NCBI GenBank assembly: GCA_002440745.1
Contig: DJVB01000030.1
Location: forward strand, 1 to 64,000
Direction: 5' to 3'
Length of the DNA: 64,000 nt
Source: Bacteroidales bacterium UBA6267
Lineage (GTDB): Bacteria > Bacteroidota > Bacteroidia > Bacteroidales > UBA1556
The position numbers and the translations under genes were made by a program. The first letter of the stretch is position 1, and every line of letters begins with the position of its first letter. Positions 7,648 through 16,385 of this stretch are shown here, in pieces. The notes beneath the pieces were generated by a model. It searched no databases and had not been told where the DNA came from. It saw only the letters and a program-made list of their open reading frames with translations.

Positions 7648-8601
7648 TTAAATATTCAAGATTCCTAATATTTTATTATCCAAGTATTTAGCGCCCGGGT
7701 ATTTTCCGGTATAATCGAAATTTAGCCAAATATTGTTTTCAAAATCGATTCGATAAAATATCTGATTTCCAATGGATTCTTTGTAAAACAAATCCCTTTT
7801 GATCAAATCAAAAATGGTGGCGAGATTATCTGCAGATCCAACTTTTACCTCCGGGTAAAGATGACCTTCGGTATGAACTAACCGAACTTCCCCTCCAATT
7901 GCTTTGATACAAGCTGCCATTAAAATGGAATGATCGTCGCAATCTCCTCCAAGGTGTTTGATGGACTCAGATGCTTTTGCAAAATAGTCAAGTCCTTTAG
8001 GATCAGGAACATAATTCCATTGATTAATTGTTTTAAATATCGAAAAATACCTAATTATATTCCCGTATTGTGAATAATATCCTTCCTCATTGAAATATTT
8101 TATTGAAGATTCTATCGCAAAATTTCTTACATCGGCATTTTGATAATCGATTGCTTCCATGATTTTGTCTGCATTTCGAATAGTCATTTTATGTTCAGAC
8201 AAAAACGGCACGTTTACAGGATTAGTTTCTACATAATTTAGAATATCTAAGTAAGATTTTTTTATTTGATTAAATGAATAAATATCAAATAATTGTACTA
8301 CAGTCATCGAAATTAAAAAAAAGATAACGAAGCTTATGACGAATTTTTTATTTAGAAAGCGGATAATAGTAAAAACTGGTAAAAAAATGATGATAAAACT
8401 TAATAGCATATCAAGGTGAATGGTCATCCCGAAATCAACTACAATATTTGGAAAATAGCGATAAACAATAATAAATAAAGGTGCTGTAATTATCAGCGAG
8501 ATGAGAGTTATGACAGCTAAATACAAATACTTCATTCCTTTTGAGGATGATTTCAAATAGAAATTATCCATAGGTTGAGATTTTATCTTATTCACATTCA
8601 T
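7648..8601 (-). CDS. membrane protein with transglutaminase-like domain
   Basis: About 317 residues. The N-terminal third has three hydrophobic helices (YLYLAVITLISLIITAPLFIIVY, MLLSFIIIFLPVFTIIRFL, FVISFVIFFLISMTVVQLF). The C-terminal part carries a transglutaminase-like cysteine-protease fold with a Cys-His-Asp triad candidate in GGDCDDHSILMAACIKAIGG, TEGHLYPEV and WLNFDYT. It may act as a membrane-bound peptidase or cross-linking enzyme on the outer side. ATG 8601 is preferred over TTG 8622. Its promoter box overlaps that of the divergent secreted-protein gene, and it leads the RlmI-like gene. Confidence 0.7.
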   Translation of the reverse strand: MNVNKIKSQPMDNFYLKSSSKGMKYLYLAVITLISLIITAPLFIIVYRYFPNIVVDFGMTIHLDMLLSFIIIFLPVFTIIRFLNKKFVISFVIFFLISMTVVQLFDIYSFNQIKKSYLDILNYVETNPVNVPFLSEHKMTIRNADKIMEAIDYQNADVRNFAIESSIKYFNEEGYYSQYGNIIRYFSIFKTINQWNYVPDPKGLDYFAKASESIKHLGGDCDDHSILMAACIKAIGGEVRLVHTEGHLYPEVKVGSADNLATIFDLIKRDLFYKESIGNQIFYRIDFENNIWLNFDYTGKYPGAKYLDNKILGILNI

Positions 8602-8649
8602 ATTGTTATTAAATTCAATCAAAAGGTATTATTCATTAAAAATAATAGG

Positions 8650-8657
8650 TACTTTTG
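8650..8657 (+). promoter_or_regulatory. -7 box of promoter for the 8702 gene
   Basis: TACTTTTG fits TAnnTTTG, with about 40 nt of leader to the ATG at 8702. It is interleaved with an opposed box on the other strand at 8665-8672. Confidence 0.45.
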
Positions 8658-8664
8658 CGCTTTG

Positions 8665-8672
8665 CAAAATTA
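8665..8672 (-). promoter_or_regulatory. -7 box of promoter for the transglutaminase-like gene
   Basis: Minus-strand TAATTTTG fits TAnnTTTG, 63 nt before the ATG at 8601. Predicted start sites of the two divergent transcripts are only a few nt apart. The 6-bp inverted repeat TTTTGC/GCAAAA (8653-8658 and 8664-8669) joins the two boxes. Confidence 0.42.
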
Positions 8673-8701
8673 CAGATTATTGTACTTTAAAATTGATATT
8701 T

Positions 8702-9397
8702 ATGAATAAATTAAGTAGTCTTGTTGTATTGATAGTTGTTTCCGTCCTTACAGTTGGTCTTTTGACAAGTTCAACCACCAAAAAGAAAAAAGGATGGAAA
8801 GGTGTTATTACCTATTCGATAAGTTATGATGGTGAAGGGGTAACTCCGGCGTCAATCGCTAATGCACCAAAATCGACACGTGTGAAAGTAATGGGTGATA
8901 AATCTGCCACTGAAATTCTCCTTGGTCCAATAACCATCACCGAAGTTCAAAATCCTGAGTTCGACTTGCACTTACAATTAATCGAATACATGGATAAGAA
9001 ATATGCAGTCAAAAAGAAATTAAGTGAAGAAAAAGATACAACGGAATTTCCTTATGAAGTAACTATAGATTTAGTGAATGAAACTAAGATGATTTCTACT
9101 TATTCCTGCAATAAGGCTGTTATAACTTTGACGCCTAATGATACTTCTTTACAAGAGCATGTTTTTAATTGCTATTATTCAACTGAGTTGGGCGATGAAG
9201 AAACAAATAAAGGAGATGATATTTATGAAAAAGTTCCCGGAATGCTGTTAGAGTTTTCTATGGTTCAAGGTCCGATAATTATGTCATATCTTGCCACTGA
9301 GGTAAAAAAAGGTGGTGTTTCTGATGCCGATTTCTTAGTGCCAACAGATTATAAGGTTGTGACAGAAGAAGAATTGGAGAAAGAATTTGGGGGTTAA
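8702..9397 (+). CDS. secreted protein, DUF4412/GLPGLI-like
   Basis: A 231-residue exported protein of unknown function. The signal peptide has the core LSSLVVLIVVSVLTVGLL. The rest is predicted beta-rich and follows the pattern of small Bacteroidota secreted proteins related to DUF4412/GLPGLI: an opening GVITYSISYDG, a conserved Thr-Tyr-x-Cys-x-Lys-Ala segment (STYSCNKAVI), FNCYYST, then PGMLLEFSM. I recognise only the general pattern, not a function. ATG 8702 is chosen because it starts the signal peptide; upstream in-frame codons add 33 unlikely residues. ftsK follows after 13 nt. Confidence 0.6.
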   Translation: MNKLSSLVVLIVVSVLTVGLLTSSTTKKKKGWKGVITYSISYDGEGVTPASIANAPKSTRVKVMGDKSATEILLGPITITEVQNPEFDLHLQLIEYMDKKYAVKKKLSEEKDTTEFPYEVTIDLVNETKMISTYSCNKAVITLTPNDTSLQEHVFNCYYSTELGDEETNKGDDIYEKVPGMLLEFSMVQGPIIMSYLATEVKKGGVSDADFLVPTDYKVVTEEELEKEFGG

Positions 9398-9410
9398 TAT
9401 ATTTTAGTTA

Positions 9411-11918
9411 ATGGGATCGAACTCAAAAGAAAAGCCGAAGAATTCGTTAAGGGTTGAGAAAGAACCTAAAACACGAAGTGTGAAGTCGTCAGGCAGCACG
9501 CCAAAAAAAATTAAATTTAATTTCAACCTTAGTTGGATTAAAGATGAAAGATTGGCGAAAGTTGTAGGATTATTACTTATCGGATTTTCCTTTTACTTAC
9601 TAATTGCCTTCGTTTCTTATTTCATAAATTGGTTTCGCTTTGATGGAGACGACATTTTCGCCAACATTAGTTTTTCAAGAGTTTTGTTCGACCAGTCTAT
9701 TGTTGTCAATAACTGGACAGGACGTTTAGGCGCTGCTTTTAGTAATATGTTTATTAAAAACTGGTTTGGCTTGTCCTCAGTTTACTTTTTATTACTTTTT
9801 TTCAATCTTGGATTAAAATGGCTTTCCGGCATCACATTGATTCGAATAAAGTACTTTTTTACTCATGGGATTTTTTTAGTTATTTGGTTATCTATTTCTT
9901 TAGGCTATTTCTTTCATAGCGGTCGAATTTCAATATTAGGTGGGGTTTTTGGTTTCGAGCTTAGTCAATGGTTCAATGGTCTTTTAGGAAAATCCGGGAC
10001 TTTTATATCGGTGCTAATTAGTTTATTTAGTTACCTCATCATTGGTTTTAATTTCCATCACCTTATCAAAAGTTTATTTTCTAGAAAATCCGATGAAATT
10101 GCTGATGTGGAAAACGGTTTAAGTTATTCTGAGTTAGAATCATTAATTTCGGATGATGATGAAGATTCTGTGGAAAAATTGGGAGATTTGATGGAAATGG
10201 AAATTACTAATGAATCTATTCTTGAAGAGGAGATTGACGAGGATTTGGAAGATGGTATTAATGAGATTAAATTGGATACGTCTATTTCGGAAACTGCCCC
10301 AGATGAAAATGATGATTTTGATGTCGAAATTGCTGAAGGAGATAGTCAAGCAGCAACGAATAGTGATAAGTCTGACTCAGAGGAAATAGTCCATCATACT
10401 ATTGATACTGAATACGATCCATTAGAAGATTTGCGTGATTTTAAAATACCTGATTTAGAGTTCTTAAATGATCATGGTTCGAGCAACGAAATAAGTATCA
10501 ACAAAGAGGAGTTAGAAGCAAATAAAAACAAAATTGTAAAAACTTTATCCGATTACAGTATAGCAATTGACAAAATTAAAGCCACCATAGGACCAACCAT
10601 AACCTTATATGAGATTGTGCCTGCCCCCGGAATCCGCATATCGAAAATACGCAATCTTGAAGATGATATCGCTTTAAGTTTATCCGCTTTGGGAATACGT
10701 ATCATCGCTCCAATTCCCGGTAGAGGTACTATTGGCATTGAGGTTCCTAACCAAAAACCGGAGATTGTTTCCATGAAAACGGTTTTAAGTTCAGAGAAAT
10801 TTCAAACTTTTAAGGGTGAGTTGCCTGTGGCAATTGGAAAAACGATTTCCAATGAAACTTTTGTTTTTGATTTGACCAAAATGCCTCACCTTTTGATGGC
10901 AGGTGCCACCGGTCAAGGTAAGTCTGTGGGGCTAAATGCTGTAATAACCAGCTTATTATACAAGAAACATCCCGCACAAGTCAAATTTGTGATGGTCGAT
11001 CCGAAGAAAGTTGAGCTTTCTTTGTATTCCAAAATTGAGCGGCATTATTTAGCTAAATTGCCCGATAAGGCAGAAGCTATTATAACTGATGTTCACGACG
11101 TTGTAACAACTTTGAATTCTCTCTGCATGGAAATGGACCATCGTTACGACTTATTGAAAGATGCACAGGTTCGAACTATAAAAGAGTACAATGTTAAATT
11201 TGTTCAGCGGCAATTGAACCCTCAAAAAGGGCATCGTTTTTTACCATACATCGTGTTGATAGTGGACGAGTTTGCTGATTTGATTATGACGGCCGGAAAA
11301 GAAGTTGAGGGCCCTATTGCGCGATTGGCTCAATTAGCTCGTGCCATAGGAATTCACTTGATTATCGCCACACAGCGTCCATCAGTGAATATTATCACCG
11401 GTGTTATCAAAGCAAATTTTCCGGCACGAATAGCTTTTAGAGTCACCTCGAAAATTGATAGTCGAACAATTCTCGATACAGGTGGAGCCGATCAGTTGAT
11501 AGGTCGTGGAGATATGTTGTTCTCTACCGGCGGAAATTTAATTCGAATACAATGTGCCTTTGTGGATACTCCTGAAATAGAGGAGATTGTAGATTATATC
11601 GGGAATCAACGTGGTTATTCTTCTGCAATGGAGTTGCCGGAGTATATTGATGAAAATGCTCCACAAAAGGAACTTGATATGGACGAACGAGATGATATGT
11701 TTGAAGAAGCAGCTCGCTTAATTGTTCAGCATCAGCAAGGTAGTACTTCTTTGATTCAACGAAAGCTAAAATTAGGCTATAATCGAGCCGGTCGAATAAT
11801 TGACCAATTAGAAGCTGCCGGGATAGTTGGCCCTTTTGAAGGTTCCAAAGCTCGTGAAGTTCGCATCTCTGATTTGAATTATTTGGAACAGTTTTTGAAA
11901 AACTTAAATGATAACTAA
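9411..11918 (+). CDS. ftsK: FtsK/SpoIIIE family DNA translocase
   Basis: An 835-residue septal DNA pump that clears chromosomes from the division site and supports dimer resolution. After a basic N-terminus come four membrane helices (about residues 50-72, 110-130, 146-168, 196-216), then an acidic linker (about 225-340). The alpha/beta motor follows with Walker A GATGQGKS at about 498-505 and Walker B IVLIVDEFADL near 614-624. It ends in the winged-helix gamma domain (LGYNRAGRIIDQLEAAGIVG) that reads polar DNA motifs. Length is usual for Bacteroidota. The lolA-like gene follows 12 nt after the stop. Confidence 0.95.
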   Translation: MGSNSKEKPKNSLRVEKEPKTRSVKSSGSTPKKIKFNFNLSWIKDERLAKVVGLLLIGFSFYLLIAFVSYFINWFRFDGDDIFANISFSRVLFDQSIVVNNWTGRLGAAFSNMFIKNWFGLSSVYFLLLFFNLGLKWLSGITLIRIKYFFTHGIFLVIWLSISLGYFFHSGRISILGGVFGFELSQWFNGLLGKSGTFISVLISLFSYLIIGFNFHHLIKSLFSRKSDEIADVENGLSYSELESLISDDDEDSVEKLGDLMEMEITNESILEEEIDEDLEDGINEIKLDTSISETAPDENDDFDVEIAEGDSQAATNSDKSDSEEIVHHTIDTEYDPLEDLRDFKIPDLEFLNDHGSSNEISINKEELEANKNKIVKTLSDYSIAIDKIKATIGPTITLYEIVPAPGIRISKIRNLEDDIALSLSALGIRIIAPIPGRGTIGIEVPNQKPEIVSMKTVLSSEKFQTFKGELPVAIGKTISNETFVFDLTKMPHLLMAGATGQGKSVGLNAVITSLLYKKHPAQVKFVMVDPKKVELSLYSKIERHYLAKLPDKAEAIITDVHDVVTTLNSLCMEMDHRYDLLKDAQVRTIKEYNVKFVQRQLNPQKGHRFLPYIVLIVDEFADLIMTAGKEVEGPIARLAQLARAIGIHLIIATQRPSVNIITGVIKANFPARIAFRVTSKIDSRTILDTGGADQLIGRGDMLFSTGGNLIRIQCAFVDTPEIEEIVDYIGNQRGYSSAMELPEYIDENAPQKELDMDERDDMFEEAARLIVQHQQGSTSLIQRKLKLGYNRAGRIIDQLEAAGIVGPFEGSKAREVRISDLNYLEQFLKNLNDN

Positions 11919-11930
11919 AACATTTTTTAT

Positions 11931-12572
11931 ATGCGATTTTTATTTTTAACACTCTTAAGTGTTTTTATTTCAGTTAATTCCTTCTCTCAGGTAGATGATA
12001 CCAAATCTCGGGAAATTCTTAATAAGGTAAGCGATAAAGCGAAAGCTTTTTCTAATATGAAGTTTACCTTTACCTATAAAATGGATGATAAAAAGAATAA
12101 AATTAAAGATAGTCTCGATGGTGTTGTTGTAATGAGTGGAAATAAATTTAACCTCGACTTTATGGGGCGTAAGATTATAAGTGATGGCGTAACCGTTTGG
12201 CAATATGATCCTGATGCTGAAGAAATTCAAATCTCGAATGTGGCTGAAGATCAAGAAGCATTCAATCCAGGTAAACTGCTTACAGGTTTTGATAAATCAT
12301 TCAGAACTAAGTTGATAAAAACAGTCACTGAAAAAGGTCTTCATTATCATATCATTGATTTGTATCCTAAAGAAGGCAAATCTTATTATAAAATCCGACT
12401 TAAGGTTAATGCTAAGGAATCGAAGGTTGTCGAAGGAACAATCTTTAATAAAGACGGGGTTACCTATACCTACATTGTAAAGAAATTTGAAACGAATTTA
12501 AAACTTGCGACTAATTACTTTACTTTAAATCCAAAAGATTATCCTGATGCTGAGGTTGTAGATCTTCGATAA
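11931..12572 (+). CDS. LolA-like outer membrane lipoprotein carrier
   Basis: A 213-residue periplasmic protein of the LolA fold, which carries lipoproteins from the inner to the outer membrane. The first ~20 residues are a signal peptide (FLFLTLLSVFISVNSFSQ). The mature part shows the LolA strand order: KAFSNMKFTFTYKM, GVVVMSGNKFNLDF, a DGVTVWQYDPDAEEIQI hairpin and a C-terminal FTLNPKDYPDAEVVDLR. It directly follows ftsK, a pairing also common in other phyla. A strong terminator follows. Confidence 0.83.
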   Translation: MRFLFLTLLSVFISVNSFSQVDDTKSREILNKVSDKAKAFSNMKFTFTYKMDDKKNKIKDSLDGVVVMSGNKFNLDFMGRKIISDGVTVWQYDPDAEEIQISNVAEDQEAFNPGKLLTGFDKSFRTKLIKTVTEKGLHYHIIDLYPKEGKSYYKIRLKVNAKESKVVEGTIFNKDGVTYTYIVKKFETNLKLATNYFTLNPKDYPDAEVVDLR

Positions 12573-12592
12573 CCTCATTAAAATTTGGAACA

Positions 12593-12625
12593 AAAAAAGC
12601 CGCTGACTTAACAGCGGCTTTTTTT
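12593..12625. terminator. bidirectional terminator between lolA-like gene and sucC
   Basis: The GC-rich stem GCCGCTG (12599-12605) pairs with CAGCGGC (12612-12618) around a 6-nt loop. It is flanked by A7 on the left and T7 on the right, so it works for both convergent transcripts. Confidence 0.85.
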
Positions 12626-12645
12626 GTTACTATATTTACATGAAT

Positions 12646-13836
12646 TTATTTAACCATCTCATTAACAAGGTTTGCAGCATCAGTAAGAGTTACAGCAGAA
12701 AATACTTTTAAACCGGATTGGTCAATTATATCTTTTCCTTCTTCTGCATTTGTGCCTTGAAGTCTCACGATAATTGGTACATCAATTTCACCGAGGTTTT
12801 TGTAAGCCTGAACAATACCGTTCGCTACACGATCACAGCGAACAATTCCACCAAAGATATTTACAAGAATTGCTTTTACATTCGGGTCTTTTAAGATAAT
12901 TCTAAAGGCTTGTTCAACACGCTCGGCACTTGCTGTTCCTCCAACATCAAGGAAATTGGCAGGGTCACCACCACTCATTTTTATTATGTCCATCGTAGCC
13001 ATGGCGAGTCCGGCGCCATTTACCATACAACCAACATTTCCATCAAGTTTTACATAGTTAAGATCGTATTTACCGGCTTCAACTTCCATAGGATCTTCTT
13101 CATCAACATCGCGCATAGAGGCAATATCGGGATGACGATACAAGGCGTTATTGTCTATAACAACTTTAGCATCAGCAGCATAGATTAAGTCATCTTTTGT
13201 TTTAACTACAGGATTAATCTCGAAAAGAGAAGCATCAATACCAACATAAGCGTTGTATAAAGCAGTCACAAATTTACCCATTTCCTTAAAAGCTTTCCCG
13301 CTTAAACCCAAATTAAAGGCAATTTTTCTGGTTTGAAAAGGCATTATGCCAACTTTCGGATCAATTTCTTCGGTGAAAATCAATTCCGGTGTTTCTTCTG
13401 CCACAGCTTCAATATCCATTCCGCCCCTTGGAGAATACATAATCATATTTTTCCCCGTTGCACGATTCAATAAAACACTCATATAAATTTCTGCGGGATC
13501 AGATGGACCATCATAAAAAATGTTTTGTTCGATATAAACCTTTCTTACTAATTTACCTTCTTTTTTTGTTTGTGGTGTGACTAATTGCATTCCAATGATT
13601 TGACTTGCATAGTCTTTTACTTGATCCAATGTTTTGGCAATTTTAACTCCACCACCTTTTCCTCGACCGCCTGCATGTATTTGCGCTTTTACTGCCCAAT
13701 ACTCTAATCCGGTTTCCTCGGTGATTTTTTTTGCTGCTGCATAAGCTTCTTCTGGGGTGAAGGCAACCAGTCCCATTGGAACTGAAACTCCATACTTTTT
13801 CAAGATTTCCTTGCTTTGGTACTCGTGTAAGTTCAT
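12646..13836 (-). CDS. sucC: succinyl-CoA ligase (ADP-forming) beta subunit
   Basis: The TCA-cycle enzyme subunit that, with SucD, interconverts succinyl-CoA and succinate with substrate-level ATP formation; cytoplasmic. The 396 residues start with MNLHEYQSKEILKKYGV and an ATP-grasp domain (KAQIHAGGRGKGGGVK). They end with the CoA-ligase domain, which includes the GGDPANFLDVGGTA and VNIFGGIVRCD segments conserved in the family. Length is typical. sucD is not adjacent, which is common in this phylum. Confidence 0.95.
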   Translation of the reverse strand: MNLHEYQSKEILKKYGVSVPMGLVAFTPEEAYAAAKKITEETGLEYWAVKAQIHAGGRGKGGGVKIAKTLDQVKDYASQIIGMQLVTPQTKKEGKLVRKVYIEQNIFYDGPSDPAEIYMSVLLNRATGKNMIMYSPRGGMDIEAVAEETPELIFTEEIDPKVGIMPFQTRKIAFNLGLSGKAFKEMGKFVTALYNAYVGIDASLFEINPVVKTKDDLIYAADAKVVIDNNALYRHPDIASMRDVDEEDPMEVEAGKYDLNYVKLDGNVGCMVNGAGLAMATMDIIKMSGGDPANFLDVGGTASAERVEQAFRIILKDPNVKAILVNIFGGIVRCDRVANGIVQAYKNLGEIDVPIIVRLQGTNAEEGKDIIDQSGLKVFSAVTLTDAANLVNEMVK

Positions 13837-13884
13837 ATTCTGAAAGATTTATATTATATTGTTTATATGTTTGAAATTCGTGGC

Positions 13885-13892
13885 CAAATGTA
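13885..13892 (-). promoter_or_regulatory. -7 box of sucC promoter
   Basis: Minus-strand TACATTTG fits TAnnTTTG, 48 nt before the sucC ATG. The -33 region is not convincing. Confidence 0.4.
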
Positions 13893-14013
13893 CAGTTTTT
13901 TGCTCCATATAAAAGAAATGATTTTAAAAATATGTCAGTTTTGAGCTTGTTGTATGTCAGGTGATTTATTTAATGGATGATCTATGTTGATGTGTAATTA
14001 GTTTCCAGTTTTA

Positions 14014-14688
14014 CTATATTACTAACATTTCTAGCATAATTAATATCAAAAAAACTAATACAATAATTGTCAGCAATAGCATAATGGAACTGATAACTAT
14101 ACCGGCAATTGCTAAACTTTTGCCTTCTTGATACTCTTTGCTTCTGTTGATTTGAGTAAGTCCACGTATTGAAAATATTAATCCTAAAATATATAAAATC
14201 GGTGATAAAGATAAACCAACAAAAGGAAGAACTGTACCGATTAGTCCGGCAATAGAAAACCAGAAACCAAGCGAAGCAGAAGAATTCTTTTTTGGAGGGG
14301 TTTGTGGGTCTTGTGAGGTGTTTTTCTTAATCTCCTTTTCCTTGACTGATTTCTTGTCTTGAGGTTTTATAGGAGCATCTGCGCCGTCATTTAATAATTT
14401 CTCAGGATTTTCACAATTTGTGATACTATCCAAATTTGTATTTTGTGTTGATTGATTTAAATCTAATTCTTCAACTGATTTTATTGAACCTTGCTGTTCA
14501 GCATCTGATTCTATTAGAGATTTATCGATGGTTTCGATGGGAAAATCCGTGGATTTTGAAGTTTTTTTCTTGAATTTATTGCCATCTGCAAAACTCTCCG
14601 GCTGAAATCGTGATGTTGTTGAGCAGGATACAATTAGAAGCGAAGTGATTAACACAAGTAATGCGAATGGTAAAATTTTGATATTCAT
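14014..14688 (-). CDS. lipoprotein with C-terminal DUF4190-like membrane domain
   Basis: 224 residues. The N-terminus is a lipoprotein signal with lipobox Cys22 (SLLIVSC). A polar, probably disordered linker (about 30-135) follows. The C-terminal ~85 residues resemble DUF4190: two hydrophobic segments (FWFSIAGLIGTVLPFVGLSLSPILYILGLIFSIRG and LAIAGIVISSIMLLLTIIVLVFLI) separated by a short polar loop. An acylated Cys at one end and membrane helices at the other is unusual. Function unknown. Confidence 0.62.
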   Translation of the reverse strand: MNIKILPFALLVLITSLLIVSCSTTSRFQPESFADGNKFKKKTSKSTDFPIETIDKSLIESDAEQQGSIKSVEELDLNQSTQNTNLDSITNCENPEKLLNDGADAPIKPQDKKSVKEKEIKKNTSQDPQTPPKKNSSASLGFWFSIAGLIGTVLPFVGLSLSPILYILGLIFSIRGLTQINRSKEYQEGKSLAIAGIVISSIMLLLTIIVLVFLILIMLEMLVI

Positions 14689-14792
14689 TGTGTTGCTTAT
14701 TAAGATAATGAAAAATCGAATTTGAAGACAAAGATGGATGATGATTAATGTCTTAGCTGTAAAAATAGGTTTTTTTCGTTTCTAACAGATAT

Positions 14793-15494
14793 TTATTCAA
14801 ATTTTTCCCAAATATCATCAGTGGGATATGGTGCAAAAATCGAGATCACTAATTTGGAAACAGGATGAATAAACGAAATGGTTCTTGCATGTAATGAAAT
14901 AGAAGCGTTTTTATTGCTTCTGGGTGCTCCATATTTCAAATCGCCTTTGATTATGCAGCCAATTTCCGAGAGTTGCACCCTTATTTGATGATGACGTCCT
15001 GTAAGAAGTTCAATTTCAATAAGATGATAATTATCTATGGATTTTAATACTTTGTATTTGAGCTTGGCTAATTTTGCACCTGAAGTTTTGGAATTGGAAA
15101 TATAGGATTTGTTCTGTTTTTCGTTTTTAATTAACCAATGTTCCAAAAGATCAGATTCTTTAGGAGGAAGTTTTGCCACTATGGCATGATAGACTTTTGT
15201 TAAATTTCCGTCCTTAATCTGTTGATTCATACGAGTTAAAGCCTTGCTTGTTTTAGCATAAACAAGCGCACCACTAACAGGTCGATCAAGCCGATGTACG
15301 GTGCCCAAAAAAGCTTCGCCGGGTTTATTGTATTTCCAAATAAGATATTTTTTGATGGAATCCGATAGAGGTGAGTCCCCTGTTTTATCTCCTTGAACTA
15401 TCTCTGATGGCAATTTGTTGATGATTATCAGATGATTATCTTCATATAATATCCTATCAATCAAAGATGATATATCAATATTGTTCACGCTCAT
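14793..15494 (-). CDS. RluA-family pseudouridine synthase
   Basis: A 233-residue RNA pseudouridine synthase of the RluA/RsuA superfamily. The catalytic Asp is in TVHRLDRPVSGALVYAKT, and the C-terminal LIEIELLTGRHHQIRVQLS segment is characteristic. There is no N-terminal S4 domain, so it is a short form similar to RluA or TruC; the target (rRNA or tRNA uridine) is not determined. The ATG lies inside the end of panB with a 20-bp overlap, suggesting translational coupling. Confidence 0.85.
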   Translation of the reverse strand: MSVNNIDISSLIDRILYEDNHLIIINKLPSEIVQGDKTGDSPLSDSIKKYLIWKYNKPGEAFLGTVHRLDRPVSGALVYAKTSKALTRMNQQIKDGNLTKVYHAIVAKLPPKESDLLEHWLIKNEKQNKSYISNSKTSGAKLAKLKYKVLKSIDNYHLIEIELLTGRHHQIRVQLSEIGCIIKGDLKYGAPRSNKNASISLHARTISFIHPVSKLVISIFAPYPTDDIWEKFE

Positions 15495-16296
15495 TAGGGA
15501 AATCCATTGTCTTTACATCATTTATATAGGTTGCAACAGCGCCTAATATTTCCTCTTTAAGGTTATGGTAACGTCTTAAAAATCGTGGAGAGAATTCTTG
15601 AGTAATTCCAAGCATATCATGTAATACCAATACTTGTCCATCCACACCCGACCCTGCACCAATTCCGATAGTTGGAATTTTAAGAGAAGCTGTTACTTCG
15701 TGGGCTAAAGCCGCAGGAATTTTTTCAAGAATCAAAGCAAAACAACCTGCTTGTTCTAATATTTTAGCATCCTCTCGCAACTGATTAGCTTCTTCTTCAA
15801 TAGTTGCACGAACCACATAGGTTCCGAATTTATGGATGCTTTGTGGGGTTAATCCTAAATGCCCCATTACAGGGATTCCGGCAGAAATAATTCGAGTTAT
15901 CGATTCTAATATTTCGTGTCCTCCTTCCATCTTCACAGCATTTGCACCAGATTCTTTCATAATTCTAATTGCTGAGCTTAATGCCTCCTTTGAGTTTCCT
16001 TGATAGGTGCCGAATGGTAGGTCGACTACAACTAAAGGACGTGAAACCGCGCGCATTACTGATGCTGCATGATAAATCATATCATTTAAAGTGATGGGAA
16101 GGGTGGTTTTGTGTCCGGCCATCACATTCGATGCGGAATCTCCCACTAAAATCACATCTATATTTGCTTGTTCGAGAATTTTTGCCATCGAAAAATCATA
16201 GGCGGTAAGCATGGCAATCTTTTCTCCTTTCAACTTCATCTCTTGAAGGACGTGAGTTGTGACTTTGCTCTTATTTATTCTATTGGCTGCTGACAT
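15475..16296 (-). CDS. panB: 3-methyl-2-oxobutanoate hydroxymethyltransferase
   Basis: Catalyses the first step of pantothenate synthesis: 5,10-methylene-THF plus 2-oxoisovalerate gives ketopantoate. The 273-residue TIM-barrel enzyme shows MLTAYDFSMAKI, the VGDSASNVMAGHKTTLPIT metal-binding segment with Asp, DLPFGTYQG, AVKMEGG, MGHLGLTPQS and IGIGAGSGVDGQVLVLHDMLG. Length is standard. Other pan genes are not nearby. It overlaps the following pseudouridine synthase gene by 20 bp. Confidence 0.94.
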   Translation of the reverse strand: MSAANRINKSKVTTHVLQEMKLKGEKIAMLTAYDFSMAKILEQANIDVILVGDSASNVMAGHKTTLPITLNDMIYHAASVMRAVSRPLVVVDLPFGTYQGNSKEALSSAIRIMKESGANAVKMEGGHEILESITRIISAGIPVMGHLGLTPQSIHKFGTYVVRATIEEEANQLREDAKILEQAGCFALILEKIPAALAHEVTASLKIPTIGIGAGSGVDGQVLVLHDMLGITQEFSPRFLRRYHNLKEEILGAVATYINDVKTMDFPNEREQY

Positions 16297-16315
16297 AGTC
16301 TTCTGTTTAAAACTG

Positions 16316-16323
16316 CAAAAATA
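16316..16323 (-). promoter_or_regulatory. -7 box of panB promoter
   Basis: Minus-strand TATTTTTG fits TAnnTTTG only about 20 nt before the panB ATG, giving a very short leader. Confidence 0.4.
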
Positions 16324-16385
16324 GGTTTTTTGTCGATACTGTTTTTTGATTTGAATTTGTTTGCTTAATTCTTGTTGATTTGTTT

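Noticed and set aside
11524..11952. 142-residue minus-strand frame
   Set aside because: Lies across the end of ftsK and start of the lolA-like gene with no recognisable domain; a shadow.
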